From assembly GCA_012719345.1 (NCBI GenBank), contig JAAYAN010000188.1:1-33267 (forward strand): a stretch of 33,267 bases of DNA, written 5' to 3'. This stretch comes from Ignavibacteria bacterium (GTDB lineage: Bacteria; Bacteroidota; Ignavibacteria; Ignavibacteriales; Melioribacteraceae). Positions 1 through 8,426 of the stretch are shown in pieces (the first letter of the stretch is position 1; the number at the start of each line of letters is the position of its first letter). A program made the translations under genes and the position numbers. The notes beneath the pieces were generated by a model that saw only the letters and a list, made by a program, of their open reading frames with translations, did not search any database and was not told the DNA's origin.

Positions 1-193
1 AACATAAGTAAAATTTTGCAAAAAAAAAAAAGGAAATTTGCAAGAAATATTAAATAATTGTTAAAAATAAATAACTATGCAGATAATTGCCGGGTTTATT
101 AGTTGGAAAATAATGCTTTTTATTGCGAAAATGTTGTGCGGTTTATTTTATACTCAGTTTAACCTGCTATAATTATTACAAATGGTTCTTTGC
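1..193. other. Non-coding AT-rich left edge
   Basis: I see no credible gene here. The stretch is AT-rich, with a run of A near position 20-31, and lies downstream of the minus-strand secreted protein. No terminator-like hairpin is obvious. Confidence 0.4.
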
Positions 194-509
194 TTAAACC
201 TCATTTCTAATTTCTAAATACTCATTGCTAATTACTGATTTTTTAACTACCTCTCCAAATACAAGCAGGGCGGGACGTTCGGCATTTTGAGAATCTGCCG
301 TGAGATTTTTTAATGTAGTTATAATTATTTTTTGCTTGGGTAGCGAAGCTTTAGAAATTATTGCAGCCGGCATTTCAGGATCAGCGCCGTTTATTTTACT
401 GAGCGCAGGCTGTGGAATATTTAACGAGCTAGTTCTGTAAGGGGAATAAGATACAGGTCCGCCACCAATTAAGAAGTTTGCAGGATTTAATGAACCCCAC
501 CAATTGTTT
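194..509 (-). pseudogene. Out-of-frame C-terminal continuation of the secreted beta-helix protein
   Basis: On the minus strand, shifting the frame by one base at the T-run 507-509 (AAA on the coding strand) turns YAQTIGGVH-stop into YAQ-NNWWGSLNPANF and keeps the frame open to a stop at 194-196. NNWWG is a common closing motif of beta-helix repeats, so this is the true continuation. Coding CAAAC where CAAAAC would restore the frame points to loss of one A. This may be a real mutation or a homopolymer sequencing or assembly error. I see no clear type IX sorting domain at the restored end. Confidence 0.75.
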
Positions 510-3288
510 GGGCGTAAACATAACCCTGAGTAGTGTTTAATAAATTATAACTGTCGTTAACTAAATTATTATACCCGCCGTAGGTTGAGTTGCCGACAAT
601 TGGTAAAGCATTATTGAAAACAATAACTCCATACGAATTTCCGCTTATTTGATTCCCAATCTGAGTGGAAGGATTCCCGATTTTCGGGTTTGAATTTGAT
701 GAGCAGTAAATACCCGTATTATTATTTTGAATATAACTTTCTTTTATTACCGGCGATGAATACAATAAATTAATTCCAGTCGAGTTGTTATGAATGTTGC
801 AATCCTGTATTGTTGGACTTGAACCATAAAGATAAATACCGTCCGTGCAGCCGCTAATTGCCGTGTTGTATATTCCTATGCTTACACCGTTTTCGTAAAT
901 ACCGCGGTATGCGTTCCGGATTTGACAGTAGTTGATATTTCCCATTGACATATTTGTTGTAAACTTTATCCCGTTCTGAGTTGTGGCATTTGGCGAAACA
1001 AAATCAAATGTTATCGGCGAGGCTGCGGTTCCGTTGGCTGTTAATGTTCCGTAGCTTCCTACTGTGAGCGATACGCCGTTATTAAAAGTTAAATTTGTAC
1101 CTGGCGCAATTGTTAATGTTACTCCACTCATTACAGTTATAGAAGTATTAATAGCAATTTGACCGCCCATAGTTACACTACTTCTGATTTCACCCTCCAG
1201 ATAATTAACCGTTGCCTGTGCTTTTGGAACCGAATTTCCGGCAGAATTATATGCAACAACAACATAACTATAGGTTCCGATTAAATAAGTTTCATCTGTC
1301 CAATTAGTAATATTTGCCCCGGTTGTTGCTACTAATGTATATCCATTTAGTGTTCCGTCCCAAGTACCGCCACCTTGTTTTCTATAGATTTTAAAACCGC
1401 TTTCGTTATTTTGAACTGGATAATATGTGAAATTAGAACTGCTGCCTTCTCTTTGATAAACAAGCGTGTTTGGACAAGTATTATCATTCCATGTTAAAGT
1501 ACGACGCATAGCAGCATTTATATTCAATGAAGTAGGTGTTGCTGATCGAGCATTTCCTGATTGCAATATAATTGATGAATATAAGGAAGTAATTGAGTTT
1601 GCCAAGTCGACACTACAAAAATTAACAATTCCATTCTTAAATTTTTCAATTCTGGTTGCTCCAACAGGGTATCCGATTATTGGAACAGTAAAAACCAAGC
1701 TATTTAAAATGTATGAACCGGATAATGTTAAGTCATCATTATCTCCTGTGTAATTGGGCGCCCTTCTTAATTCACTATCAAAAAGGCTATACATAAAACA
1801 GGCAATGGCTCCTTCAACTTTTGTATTATCTTTATTATAACCGGGAGTTATATCAGATTGTCTGCTGTCAAGAAATTCGTAAAATGCATCGAAATAGTCC
1901 CGCTCCTGATGTTCCAATCTATCCGGTAGTTCTAATGAATACCAATAATCGTGACAAACAGCATTATAACATTCAGCCCAACCTTCTGTCCATGCAAAAT
2001 TATTTGCTGTTTCCAGCTCAAAATAATGACCATTAACACTTGAATAATCGGAGGAATATTGATACCCGACTTTATCATATTCAATAAAATGTCCATATTC
2101 ATGATAGGACACTTTAGAGCCTGGACTCCGGTTGAAGCATATATGAGCGACAGATGTCCAAATGTCATTTTGTCCATCCATTCCATTCTCTCTAAAATAT
2201 GATGAAGAAGATTGCGTTCTTGTATAATATCGAACTCCATGTGGCTCAAAACCCAATTTATTAATACAAAACAAACGCGCTCTATATAGATAACGCAAAG
2301 CTCCCCCTTCAGATGAACTTATTTTGGGATTAACTGTGAAATTCACATTGGTCGTACATCCGCTGATGTCAATTATACCGGTTGCATCTATTGGGACCCA
2401 TTGAGCTCCGACGCCTCTGTCTCCGTTAAAAGTAGCATCATTTGCAGCAGTACCATATAATCTTATTGAATTGGAGAAATGGCTTGCAGGATGATCCGAA
2501 TTGAAATAAAAAAGAAAATAAAAATTACCATCCATATCTGTATCTGCATAACCTATGTGTTCACTTTCACTATTATATGGTGTATATGCTGTTGAAGGAT
2601 CATTATCATAATCCCAATCAAGCCATACCCGCGTAGCAGGCAACCCTTTATTAACTGTTGAAAAAGAATATGCCTCAGAAGCTTGTTCATAAAACACTTT
2701 CCCCCGGATATATACTAATATTCTATATGCAGAAGCGGATTTGTTCAATGACTTTGAAGAAGTTGAAACAAAGTTGGTATCAGAAATCGGTGCAGGTATA
2801 ACCTTTGTTTCATTTCGTGAAATAATTACAGGCGGTTTATCAAATATTACATCAGGTCTTTCTCCATATTCAATTATTTCGCCCTTTTTAATTTGAAAAT
2901 ATAAAGGAAATGTTTGATAAGAACCAACCTTATCAACAGTGGGTTTATCCGTGTTAAAACCCATACCAATTTCAATGAAATGATAACCATCGTCAAATGC
3001 TTCCGTTGGAAATTCTAAATCTATCATTTGGTTTTTTAAATATTTCCCAATATTTTTTTCATATTGCACACTTGCAAGCTTTTTCTTTTTATCTGTATTC
3101 AACTTAATGAAAACTTCCCCGTCAGCAATCGGTTCAACTTTAATATGAATTTTACTCGTGTTATTATTTTTTTGATTTGAAATACTTAACTCTTTCAGTA
3201 TAAACGGGGATCTGATATCTTCTTGTCCGTTTATTTTGTTTTCCATTATTAATAAAATTACCAATAACAGCATCATTATTTTTTTCAC
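487..3288 (-). CDS. Secreted HEYGH metallopeptidase-like protein with Fn3-like and beta-helix regions (3' end frameshifted)
   Basis: The 933-residue reading starts with GTG, supported by a GAGGT ribosome site six bases upstream; an ATG four codons later is the alternative. A signal peptide covers about residues 1-21, so the product is exported. Residues 396-400 read HEYGH and 435-439 read EGWAE. An HExxH motif followed by a distal glutamate is the usual zinc-ligand pattern of gluzincin-type peptidases, but I cannot name the family and activity is inferred. About 600-695 looks like a fibronectin type III domain. From about 700 there are short repeats rich in N, G, I and S (such as SPTIQDCNIHNNSTGI), typical of a right-handed parallel beta-helix of the NosD/pectate-lyase kind. 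The frame ends abruptly in TIGGVH, while the next frame reads NNWWGS and continues for about 100 codons, so the real product was probably about 1031 residues. It follows the lipoprotein gene by 27 bp on the same strand. Confidence 0.8.
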   Translation of the reverse strand: MKKIMMLLLVILLIMENKINGQEDIRSPFILKELSISNQKNNNTSKIHIKVEPIADGEVFIKLNTDKKKKLASVQYEKNIGKYLKNQMIDLEFPTEAFDDGYHFIEIGMGFNTDKPTVDKVGSYQTFPLYFQIKKGEIIEYGERPDVIFDKPPVIISRNETKVIPAPISDTNFVSTSSKSLNKSASAYRILVYIRGKVFYEQASEAYSFSTVNKGLPATRVWLDWDYDNDPSTAYTPYNSESEHIGYADTDMDGNFYFLFYFNSDHPASHFSNSIRLYGTAANDATFNGDRGVGAQWVPIDATGIIDISGCTTNVNFTVNPKISSSEGGALRYLYRARLFCINKLGFEPHGVRYYTRTQSSSSYFRENGMDGQNDIWTSVAHICFNRSPGSKVSYHEYGHFIEYDKVGYQYSSDYSSVNGHYFELETANNFAWTEGWAECYNAVCHDYWYSLELPDRLEHQERDYFDAFYEFLDSRQSDITPGYNKDNTKVEGAIACFMYSLFDSELRRAPNYTGDNDDLTLSGSYILNSLVFTVPIIGYPVGATRIEKFKNGIVNFCSVDLANSITSLYSSIILQSGNARSATPTSLNINAAMRRTLTWNDNTCPNTLVYQREGSSSNFTYYPVQNNESGFKIYRKQGGGTWDGTLNGYTLVATTGANITNWTDETYLIGTYSYVVVAYNSAGNSVPKAQATVNYLEGEIRSSVTMGGQIAINTSITVMSGVTLTIAPGTNLTFNNGVSLTVGSYGTLTANGTAASPITFDFVSPNATTQNGIKFTTNMSMGNINYCQIRNAYRGIYENGVSIGIYNTAISGCTDGIYLYGSSPTIQDCNIHNNSTGINLLYSSPVIKESYIQNNNTGIYCSSNSNPKIGNPSTQIGNQISGNSYGVIVFNNALPIVGNSTYGGYNNLVNDSYNLLNTTQGYVYAQTIGGVH

Positions 3289-3315
3289 AAATTACCTCAA
3301 TAAATGGTTTATATT

Positions 3316-3840
3316 TTATGGTCTTTTTAGTTCAATAACTTGAGCAGGTCCGCCTCCTTGTATCCATTTTATCTCTCTCACTTCTGGTGATATAATACTG
3401 TACATTTTAGAACTGTCTTGAACATAAATTGAATCATAAGCGGCATCAATAACCAATGTATAGACATCCGCATCATAAAGAATTTTAAATTTCCAGATTT
3501 CCTTTTGAGTAACCCCTGCCTGAAAATTCGTTCGTTTGCGAAAGTTTTTGTCAGTTGTTAAGGTATCCGAATACGGATATACTAAAAGGGAGGGTGAATT
3601 TTCTCTTGCTACAAAACTTACAGAACTCCAGCCTGTTCCTGTAAATTTAGGTTGTAAAGTAATTTCCAAACTAACAGTTGTATCTTTTATTGCATAAGGC
3701 GGGTCGGCGGTTATTTTCCATATACGACTTTCAAATGGATATTCCCCTGCATAAGGTTCAATATTTTCTGTAGAAGTATTTTTGCAAGAATAAGTTAAGC
3801 AACCTACAAAACTCAATATTATTAAAAATAGTTTTTTCAT
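3316..3840 (-). CDS. Putative lipoprotein of unknown function
   Basis: This 174-residue protein begins with a short charged and hydrophobic signal (MKKLFLIILS) ending near TYSC at Cys19, which fits a lipoprotein signal, although Tyr at -2 makes the lipobox imperfect. The rest is a soluble, beta-rich sequence with alternating hydrophobic residues (VSLEITLQPKF, WKFKILYDADVYTLVIDA), suggesting a beta-sandwich. I recognise no family and no catalytic motif. It lies 27 bp upstream of the secreted metallopeptidase-like gene on the same strand, so the two are probably co-transcribed and the lipoprotein may act at the cell envelope with that product. Confidence 0.65.
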   Translation of the reverse strand: MKKLFLIILSFVGCLTYSCKNTSTENIEPYAGEYPFESRIWKITADPPYAIKDTTVSLEITLQPKFTGTGWSSVSFVARENSPSLLVYPYSDTLTTDKNFRKRTNFQAGVTQKEIWKFKILYDADVYTLVIDAAYDSIYVQDSSKMYSIISPEVREIKWIQGGGPAQVIELKRP

Positions 3841-4193
3841 TTTCTCCGCTCCTTTAAATAATTTTGTTCCGTTAAAATAGAACTCCGTTTTACTTGTTTC
3901 AAATTATAAAATAAACGAAATTAGCACAAGCAAATTATTTAACTTAGCATAAAATTTATATTAAGATTTTTATAGAGGTTAAAGGCTAAAATAGTTAATT
4001 ATTTGCAATGCCCTGAAACCAAATAATGCAGTTTTTGAATAATAAATGTTGGGACGGAGAAATTTATCGTCCGAATACGTTCACGGATGTTCGGAAACGA
4101 ACACTTTTAAGTTTGTTTTGTTGTTTTTTTTGGAATAAATTTGAAAGGAATGAATTTTGCATTATTTGCATACTAAAATTTGATGAGCGCATA
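3841..4193. promoter_or_regulatory. Divergent intergenic region, lipoprotein / response regulator
   Basis: The 353 bases between the lipoprotein start and the chosen ATG of the response regulator are AT-rich and must hold promoters for both directions. An open frame runs through 4026-4193 ahead of the regulator, but its translation (Cys- and Phe-rich) matches no receiver-domain N-terminus and looks non-coding. A sigma54-like element is described separately. No hairpin stands out. Confidence 0.5.
4145..4161 (+). promoter_or_regulatory. Candidate sigma54 (-24/-12) promoter
   Basis: GG at 4147-4148 and GC at 4159-4160 are separated by exactly ten bases, and the -12 side reads TTTTGCA, close to the sigma54 consensus TTGCW. 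A start about 12 bases after the GC would give a leader of roughly 20 bases before the ATG at 4194. The downstream gene is a sigma54 activator, so autoregulation is plausible. One short match in AT-rich DNA can occur by chance. Confidence 0.35.
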
Positions 4194-5552
4194 ATGGCTA
4201 ATGTTTTGATAGTTGACGATAACGAAGATATTCTTGTTGCGGCAAAACTTTTACTTAAACCTATTGCAACAGTTTTAACGGAGAACGATCCTAATAAAAT
4301 TCCCGGATTATTAAATGACGGAAATTTCGATGTAATTTTCCTCGATATGAATTTTACGCTTGATAAAACAAGCGGACAGGAAGGTTTTTACTGGCTGAAG
4401 GAAATTTTAAAGATTGATCCGCTTGCAGTTGTAATTCTTATAACCGCATATGGAGATGTTGAAACCGCTGTTAAGGGTGTAAAAGAAGGCGCAACAGATT
4501 TTGTTCTTAAACCCTGGCATAACGAAAAGCTGCTCGCTACGTATTTTTCCGCGTTAAAATTGCGCGAATCGAGGCTTGAAATCAGTCGGATGAAAGACAG
4601 ACAGAAATTTTTAAATGAAGAAAGTTCAATCGGCTTTTGCGATATTATCGGTTCCTCGGAGCCAATGAAAAAAGTGTTCAACACAATTCAAAAAGTAAGC
4701 GGCACAGATGCAAACGTGCTTATTCTTGGCGAAAACGGAACAGGCAAAGAGCTTATATCTCGGTCGATTCACAAAATGTCCAAGCGCGCTAACGAAATTT
4801 TTGTAAGCGTGGATGTCGGAGCAATAAGCCATAGTTTATTCGAAAGCGAATTGTTCGGACACGTTAAAGGCGCATTTACCGATGCCCGCGAAGATCGTCC
4901 CGGAAGATTTGAAATTGCATCCGGAGGAACACTTTTTCTTGATGAAATCGGGAATATTCCGGTCGCCCAGCAGTCAAAGTTGCTTTCGGTTCTACAGAAC
5001 AGGCAGGTTTCACGAGTCGGCTCAAACAGTTTTAAGCCGATAGATATCAGGCTTATCTGCGCGACCAATATGCAGGTTTATCAAATGGTTTCCGATAATT
5101 TATTCCGGCAGGATTTGCTTTACCGAATAAATACAATTGAAATTAAAATACCTCCTCTTCGCGAAAGGAAAACTGATATTCCGCTGCTGACTGAATATTT
5201 TTTATCAATTTACAAGAAAAAATACAACAAACCCGAAATGACTGTAAACCCTGTAACCATTTCGAAATTAGAAAATTACAACTGGCCCGGAAACGTGCGC
5301 GAGCTTCAGCACGCAATTGAAAGGGCGGTTATTATGTGCGAAACAGATGAATTAAATCCGCACGACTTTTTCTTTTCATCACAGACTGAAAAAGAAAATT
5401 TTGAACTGGACAGCTACAACCTTGACGATTTGGAAAAAACCGCAATACGCAAAATACTTTTAAAATACGACGGTAATGTTACAAAAGCTGCTAAAGAACT
5501 TGGAATAACGCGGGCTTCGCTGTACAGAAGAATGGAGAAATATGGAATTTAA
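4194..5552 (+). CDS. NtrC-family sigma54-dependent response regulator
   Basis: Residue numbers use the ATG at 4194 (452 aa); an upstream ATG at 4026 would add 56 residues that fit no receiver domain. Residues 1-120 are a REC domain with acidic D8/D9, phospho-acceptor D51 (VIFLDM), T84 and K106 (LKPW). Residues about 150-390 are an AAA+ ATPase with Walker A GENGTGKE (179-186), Walker B TLFLDE and the sigma54-contact loop written GAFTDA rather than GAFTGA (226-231). The end is a Fis-type helix-turn-helix (KAAKELGITRASLYRRM). The protein should activate RpoN-dependent promoters when phosphorylated, most likely by the histidine kinase two genes on. It overlaps the phosphatase gene by 11 bp, so translation is coupled. 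Confidence 0.92.
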   Translation: MANVLIVDDNEDILVAAKLLLKPIATVLTENDPNKIPGLLNDGNFDVIFLDMNFTLDKTSGQEGFYWLKEILKIDPLAVVILITAYGDVETAVKGVKEGATDFVLKPWHNEKLLATYFSALKLRESRLEISRMKDRQKFLNEESSIGFCDIIGSSEPMKKVFNTIQKVSGTDANVLILGENGTGKELISRSIHKMSKRANEIFVSVDVGAISHSLFESELFGHVKGAFTDAREDRPGRFEIASGGTLFLDEIGNIPVAQQSKLLSVLQNRQVSRVGSNSFKPIDIRLICATNMQVYQMVSDNLFRQDLLYRINTIEIKIPPLRERKTDIPLLTEYFLSIYKKKYNKPEMTVNPVTISKLENYNWPGNVRELQHAIERAVIMCETDELNPHDFFFSSQTEKENFELDSYNLDDLEKTAIRKILLKYDGNVTKAAKELGITRASLYRRMEKYGI

Positions 5553-6930
5553 CCGATTCCGGATAAATATTTTTGCGCGGGTTTTTGCGCTTATTGTTTC
5601 AATTTCAGCCGCTGCCGGTTTTTTTTATTTTAAATTTTACCTGCAATCAGGTTTATTTTTTCCGCTTATTGTTTATCTAATAATTTCGTTAATCCGTTTT
5701 GTTGAAACGACAAACAGAAATCTTAAAAAATTTCTTGATTCTGTCCGCTATTCCGATTTTTCTGTTAATTTCGCTGATAACAATCTAGGTTCATCTTTTT
5801 CGGAATTAAAGGACTCTTTCAGTTCGGTTATCAGCGACTTCCGAAAACAGCGAAAGGAAACCGAAGAGCAGCATCAATATTTGCAGACAGTACTTAAGCA
5901 TATCGGTGTCGGTTTTATTTCTTATGATAAAGAAGGAATTGTAAGTCTGGTTAATCCTGCAGCACAAAAATTACTCGGGATGAATAATCTGCTTAAAATT
6001 CGGCAGCTTAACACACTCAACCCTGAATTCGAAAGAATCCTTGAAGAATTAAAATCGGATAATAAATTTCTTTTAGGTGCTGATACAAACAAAATTTCAC
6101 TGAATGCCACTGAATTCGTTATAAAAGGGAAAAGATATAAACTCGTAACACTTCAAAACATTACAGGCGAGCTTGAACGCGAAAGAATGGCAAACGAACT
6201 TGAAATTGGCCGAAAAATTCAAATGCGCCTAATTCCACAGGATTTCCTTCCAATTCCCGGATATCAAATCAGCGGAATATGCAACCCGGCAAAAGAAGTT
6301 GGCGGCGATTACTACGATTACGCAATTCCCGGCGAAGGAAAACTCGGACTTGTTATAGGCGATGTTTCCGGCAAAGGCGTTCCCGCTTCAATTTACATGA
6401 CTTTGGCTAAAGGCATTTTTCAATCCTACGCCGAAACATCCCACTCCCCTAAAGAGGTTCTTTCTTCGATGAATAATTCTTTAATAAAACACCTCGAAAA
6501 GGGCGTTTTTATTACAATGATTTACGGCGTTCTCGATTATGTGAATGACACTTTCACGTTTTGCCGGGCTGGGCATAATCCAGCAATTTATTATAACTCC
6601 CGCACAAATGAGTTCAGCTGTTTAAAACCGGCAGGCACGGCATTGGGTTTCGGTTCATCGGATATTTTCCGGAATATAATTACCGAGGAGACAGTTTCTT
6701 TACAAGACGGAGATTTTGTACTGCTTTATACCGACGGACTGACAGAAGCGAAAAACAAAAACGGCGGATTTTACGGCGAAGAAAAACTTATTTCTCTTGT
6801 TAAAGAGAACATCAGCAAATCGCCAAGCGAATTGATTTTAGAAATAAGAAACGATTTGAATAATTTTGAACAGGATTCCGAGCAATATGATGATATTACG
6901 TTAGTTGTTATTAAAAAAATAGCAAGGTAA
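5542..6930 (+). CDS. Membrane-anchored PAS - SpoIIE/RsbU-type PP2C phosphatase
   Basis: This 462-residue protein has two membrane helices at about 10-30 and 38-55, a HAMP-like linker (KFLDSVRYSDFS), a PAS-like domain at about 110-205, and a PP2C/SpoIIE Ser/Thr phosphatase domain at about 220-460. Metal-binding signatures are intact: VGGDYYDY, GDVSGKG, LLYTDGLTEA and QYDDITLVV. Such enzymes usually dephosphorylate a STAS anti-anti-sigma protein in partner-switching cascades, but no STAS or RsbW-like gene is in the window, so the substrate is unknown. The first ~125 residues are paralogous to those of the downstream histidine kinase. The start overlaps the regulator by 11 bp, and the kinase begins 8 bp after the stop. 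Confidence 0.88.
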   Translation: MEFNRFRINIFARVFALIVSISAAAGFFYFKFYLQSGLFFPLIVYLIISLIRFVETTNRNLKKFLDSVRYSDFSVNFADNNLGSSFSELKDSFSSVISDFRKQRKETEEQHQYLQTVLKHIGVGFISYDKEGIVSLVNPAAQKLLGMNNLLKIRQLNTLNPEFERILEELKSDNKFLLGADTNKISLNATEFVIKGKRYKLVTLQNITGELERERMANELEIGRKIQMRLIPQDFLPIPGYQISGICNPAKEVGGDYYDYAIPGEGKLGLVIGDVSGKGVPASIYMTLAKGIFQSYAETSHSPKEVLSSMNNSLIKHLEKGVFITMIYGVLDYVNDTFTFCRAGHNPAIYYNSRTNEFSCLKPAGTALGFGSSDIFRNIITEETVSLQDGDFVLLYTDGLTEAKNKNGGFYGEEKLISLVKENISKSPSELILEIRNDLNNFEQDSEQYDDITLVVIKKIAR

Positions 6931-6938
6931 TTTTAAAT

Positions 6939-8279
6939 ATGAAAAACTTCCGCGTGCAGATAATTTTGCGATTAATTTTAATTGTCGTCAATGTTGTGAT
7001 AATCTCGCAGATTTACAGCAAAAGCGGTTTTAATTTCCTTATTTTTCTTTTTGCTGCGCTTCTTTTTCTTCAAGTTTTTTTATTGTTCCGGTATATCGAT
7101 ATTGTAAACAAAGAGCTTACCAAATTTCTGCAGTCAATTAAATATTCCGATTTTTCCGCAGGGTTTAACAAAGATTATCTCGGCGGTTCGTTTACCGGAC
7201 TTAACGAAGCATTCCGTGATGTGATGAAAAAATTTCAGGAAGCGCGCGCGGAAAAGGAGGAAAATTTCAGATATCTTCAAACAGTAATCCAGCACGTAGG
7301 CATAGGTTTAATTTCGTTTAATCAGCTCGGCGATGTTGAGTTTTTCAATTCCGCCGCGAAAAAAAACCTAAAAATAAACAGTCTTAAAAACATCAATCAA
7401 CTAAACGGTACATATAAAAATCTGCTGGAAAAATTTAATGCAATTAAAGCCGGCGAAAAAATTACAATAAAAATAAACGCCGAAAACGATTTACAGCATT
7501 TGTTTATATATGCAACCGAATTTAAAATGCGCAACCAGAATGTTAAGCTTATTGCAATGCAGAATATTCAAAACGAACTTGAAGAACAGGAAATGCAGGC
7601 TTGGCAAAAACTTATACGCGTTCTTACTCACGAAATTATGAACTCAATTACTCCTATTTCATCGCTTGCTTCCACATTAAGCAAAATGCTGCCCGAACTT
7701 AAATCCGGGTGCGATACCGGCAATACCGAAATTTTTGAAGATATTGATTCCGCTGTAAATACAATACATAAGCGCAGCAACGGTCTGCTGAATTTTGTAG
7801 AAAAATACAGAAGTCTTACCCGCATACCGAAACCTGTATTTGCAAGCGTATCTGTCGATCAGCTTTTTATCAGGATGAAACTGCTGATGCTCCCCTCCCT
7901 TTCCGAAAATAACATTTCGCTGAATACAAAGGTAAATCCCGAAAATCTGGAATTGTATGCTGATTCCGATTTAATTGAGCAGGTTCTTATCAATCTTCTA
8001 AAAAACGCAATACAATCTTTAGGGAAAAGTGATAGCGGTGTTATTTCACTTACCGCAGGAATAGATAATCAAGGGAAAGCTGTAATAAAAGTAACAGATA
8101 ACGGTCCCGGAATAAAAGAAGATGTTGCAGATAAAATATTCGTTCCGTTTTTCAGCACTAAACAGGACGGCAGCGGCATAGGGTTAAGCATCTCGCGCCA
8201 GATTATCCGCGCCCACGGCGGCAGTCTGCAGGTTTCTTCAAAACCCAACGAAGAAACTGTGTTTACGATAAGGCTGTAG
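6939..8279 (+). CDS. NtrY-like membrane sensor histidine kinase
   Basis: This 446-residue kinase has two membrane helices at about 8-25 and 31-52, a HAMP-like linker, and a PAS-like region at about 110-210. A HisKA core reads LTHEIMNSITPISS with phospho-acceptor H231. The HATPase domain has the N box (LINLLKNAIQS), G1 box (DNGPGI) and GSGIGLSISRQII. All catalytic boxes are present, so it should autophosphorylate and is the natural partner of the NtrC-type regulator two genes upstream. Its N-terminus is paralogous to the phosphatase beside it (compare KYSDFSAGFNKDYLGGSF with RYSDFSVNFADNNLGSSF), suggesting that both read the same signal. The last 27 codons are the segment that recurs at 10007 and 11184. 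Confidence 0.92.
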   Translation: MKNFRVQIILRLILIVVNVVIISQIYSKSGFNFLIFLFAALLFLQVFLLFRYIDIVNKELTKFLQSIKYSDFSAGFNKDYLGGSFTGLNEAFRDVMKKFQEARAEKEENFRYLQTVIQHVGIGLISFNQLGDVEFFNSAAKKNLKINSLKNINQLNGTYKNLLEKFNAIKAGEKITIKINAENDLQHLFIYATEFKMRNQNVKLIAMQNIQNELEEQEMQAWQKLIRVLTHEIMNSITPISSLASTLSKMLPELKSGCDTGNTEIFEDIDSAVNTIHKRSNGLLNFVEKYRSLTRIPKPVFASVSVDQLFIRMKLLMLPSLSENNISLNTKVNPENLELYADSDLIEQVLINLLKNAIQSLGKSDSGVISLTAGIDNQGKAVIKVTDNGPGIKEDVADKIFVPFFSTKQDGSGIGLSISRQIIRAHGGSLQVSSKPNEETVFTIRL

Positions 8280-8283
8280 ATTT
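8196..8283 (+). repeat. Copy A of the kinase 3'-end repeat (intact gene end)
   Basis: This is the functional 3' end of the kinase gene, encoding RQIIRAHGGSLQVSS onward to the TAG, plus a few bases. Two diverged direct repeats of it follow in the same orientation (copies B and C). Together they frame the GNAT-nitrilase and nuclease genes. Confidence 0.85.
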
Positions 8284-8426
8284 CTTAATTGATAAATATC
8301 ATATTGTGTTTTAATTATTAAAAGAATAAATACTTGAATATATCTTTATTATTTTTAGATTTAAGAAAATTGGAATTTAAACCTGATAAGCAGATAATGA
8401 AGTTTTGGGAGGTATTAAAGTAATAT

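Noticed and set aside
487-520. Programmed frameshifting at the end of the beta-helix gene
   Set aside because: The site GCC CAA ACA has no X XXY YYZ slippery heptamer and I see no strong stem just downstream; a simple indel is more likely.
1466-2249. Open frames opposite to or out of phase with the secreted metallopeptidase-like gene
   Set aside because: They lie wholly inside a gene with a signal peptide and clear motifs, and their translations show no domain or ribosome site.
4026-4193. N-terminal extension of the response regulator from an upstream ATG
   Set aside because: The 56 added residues fit no receiver domain, and MANVLIVDDNED from 4194 is a canonical start.
8284-8330. Terminator after the histidine kinase gene
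   Set aside because: The only stem there (GATA-AATA-TATC type) is very short and lacks a proper T-run.
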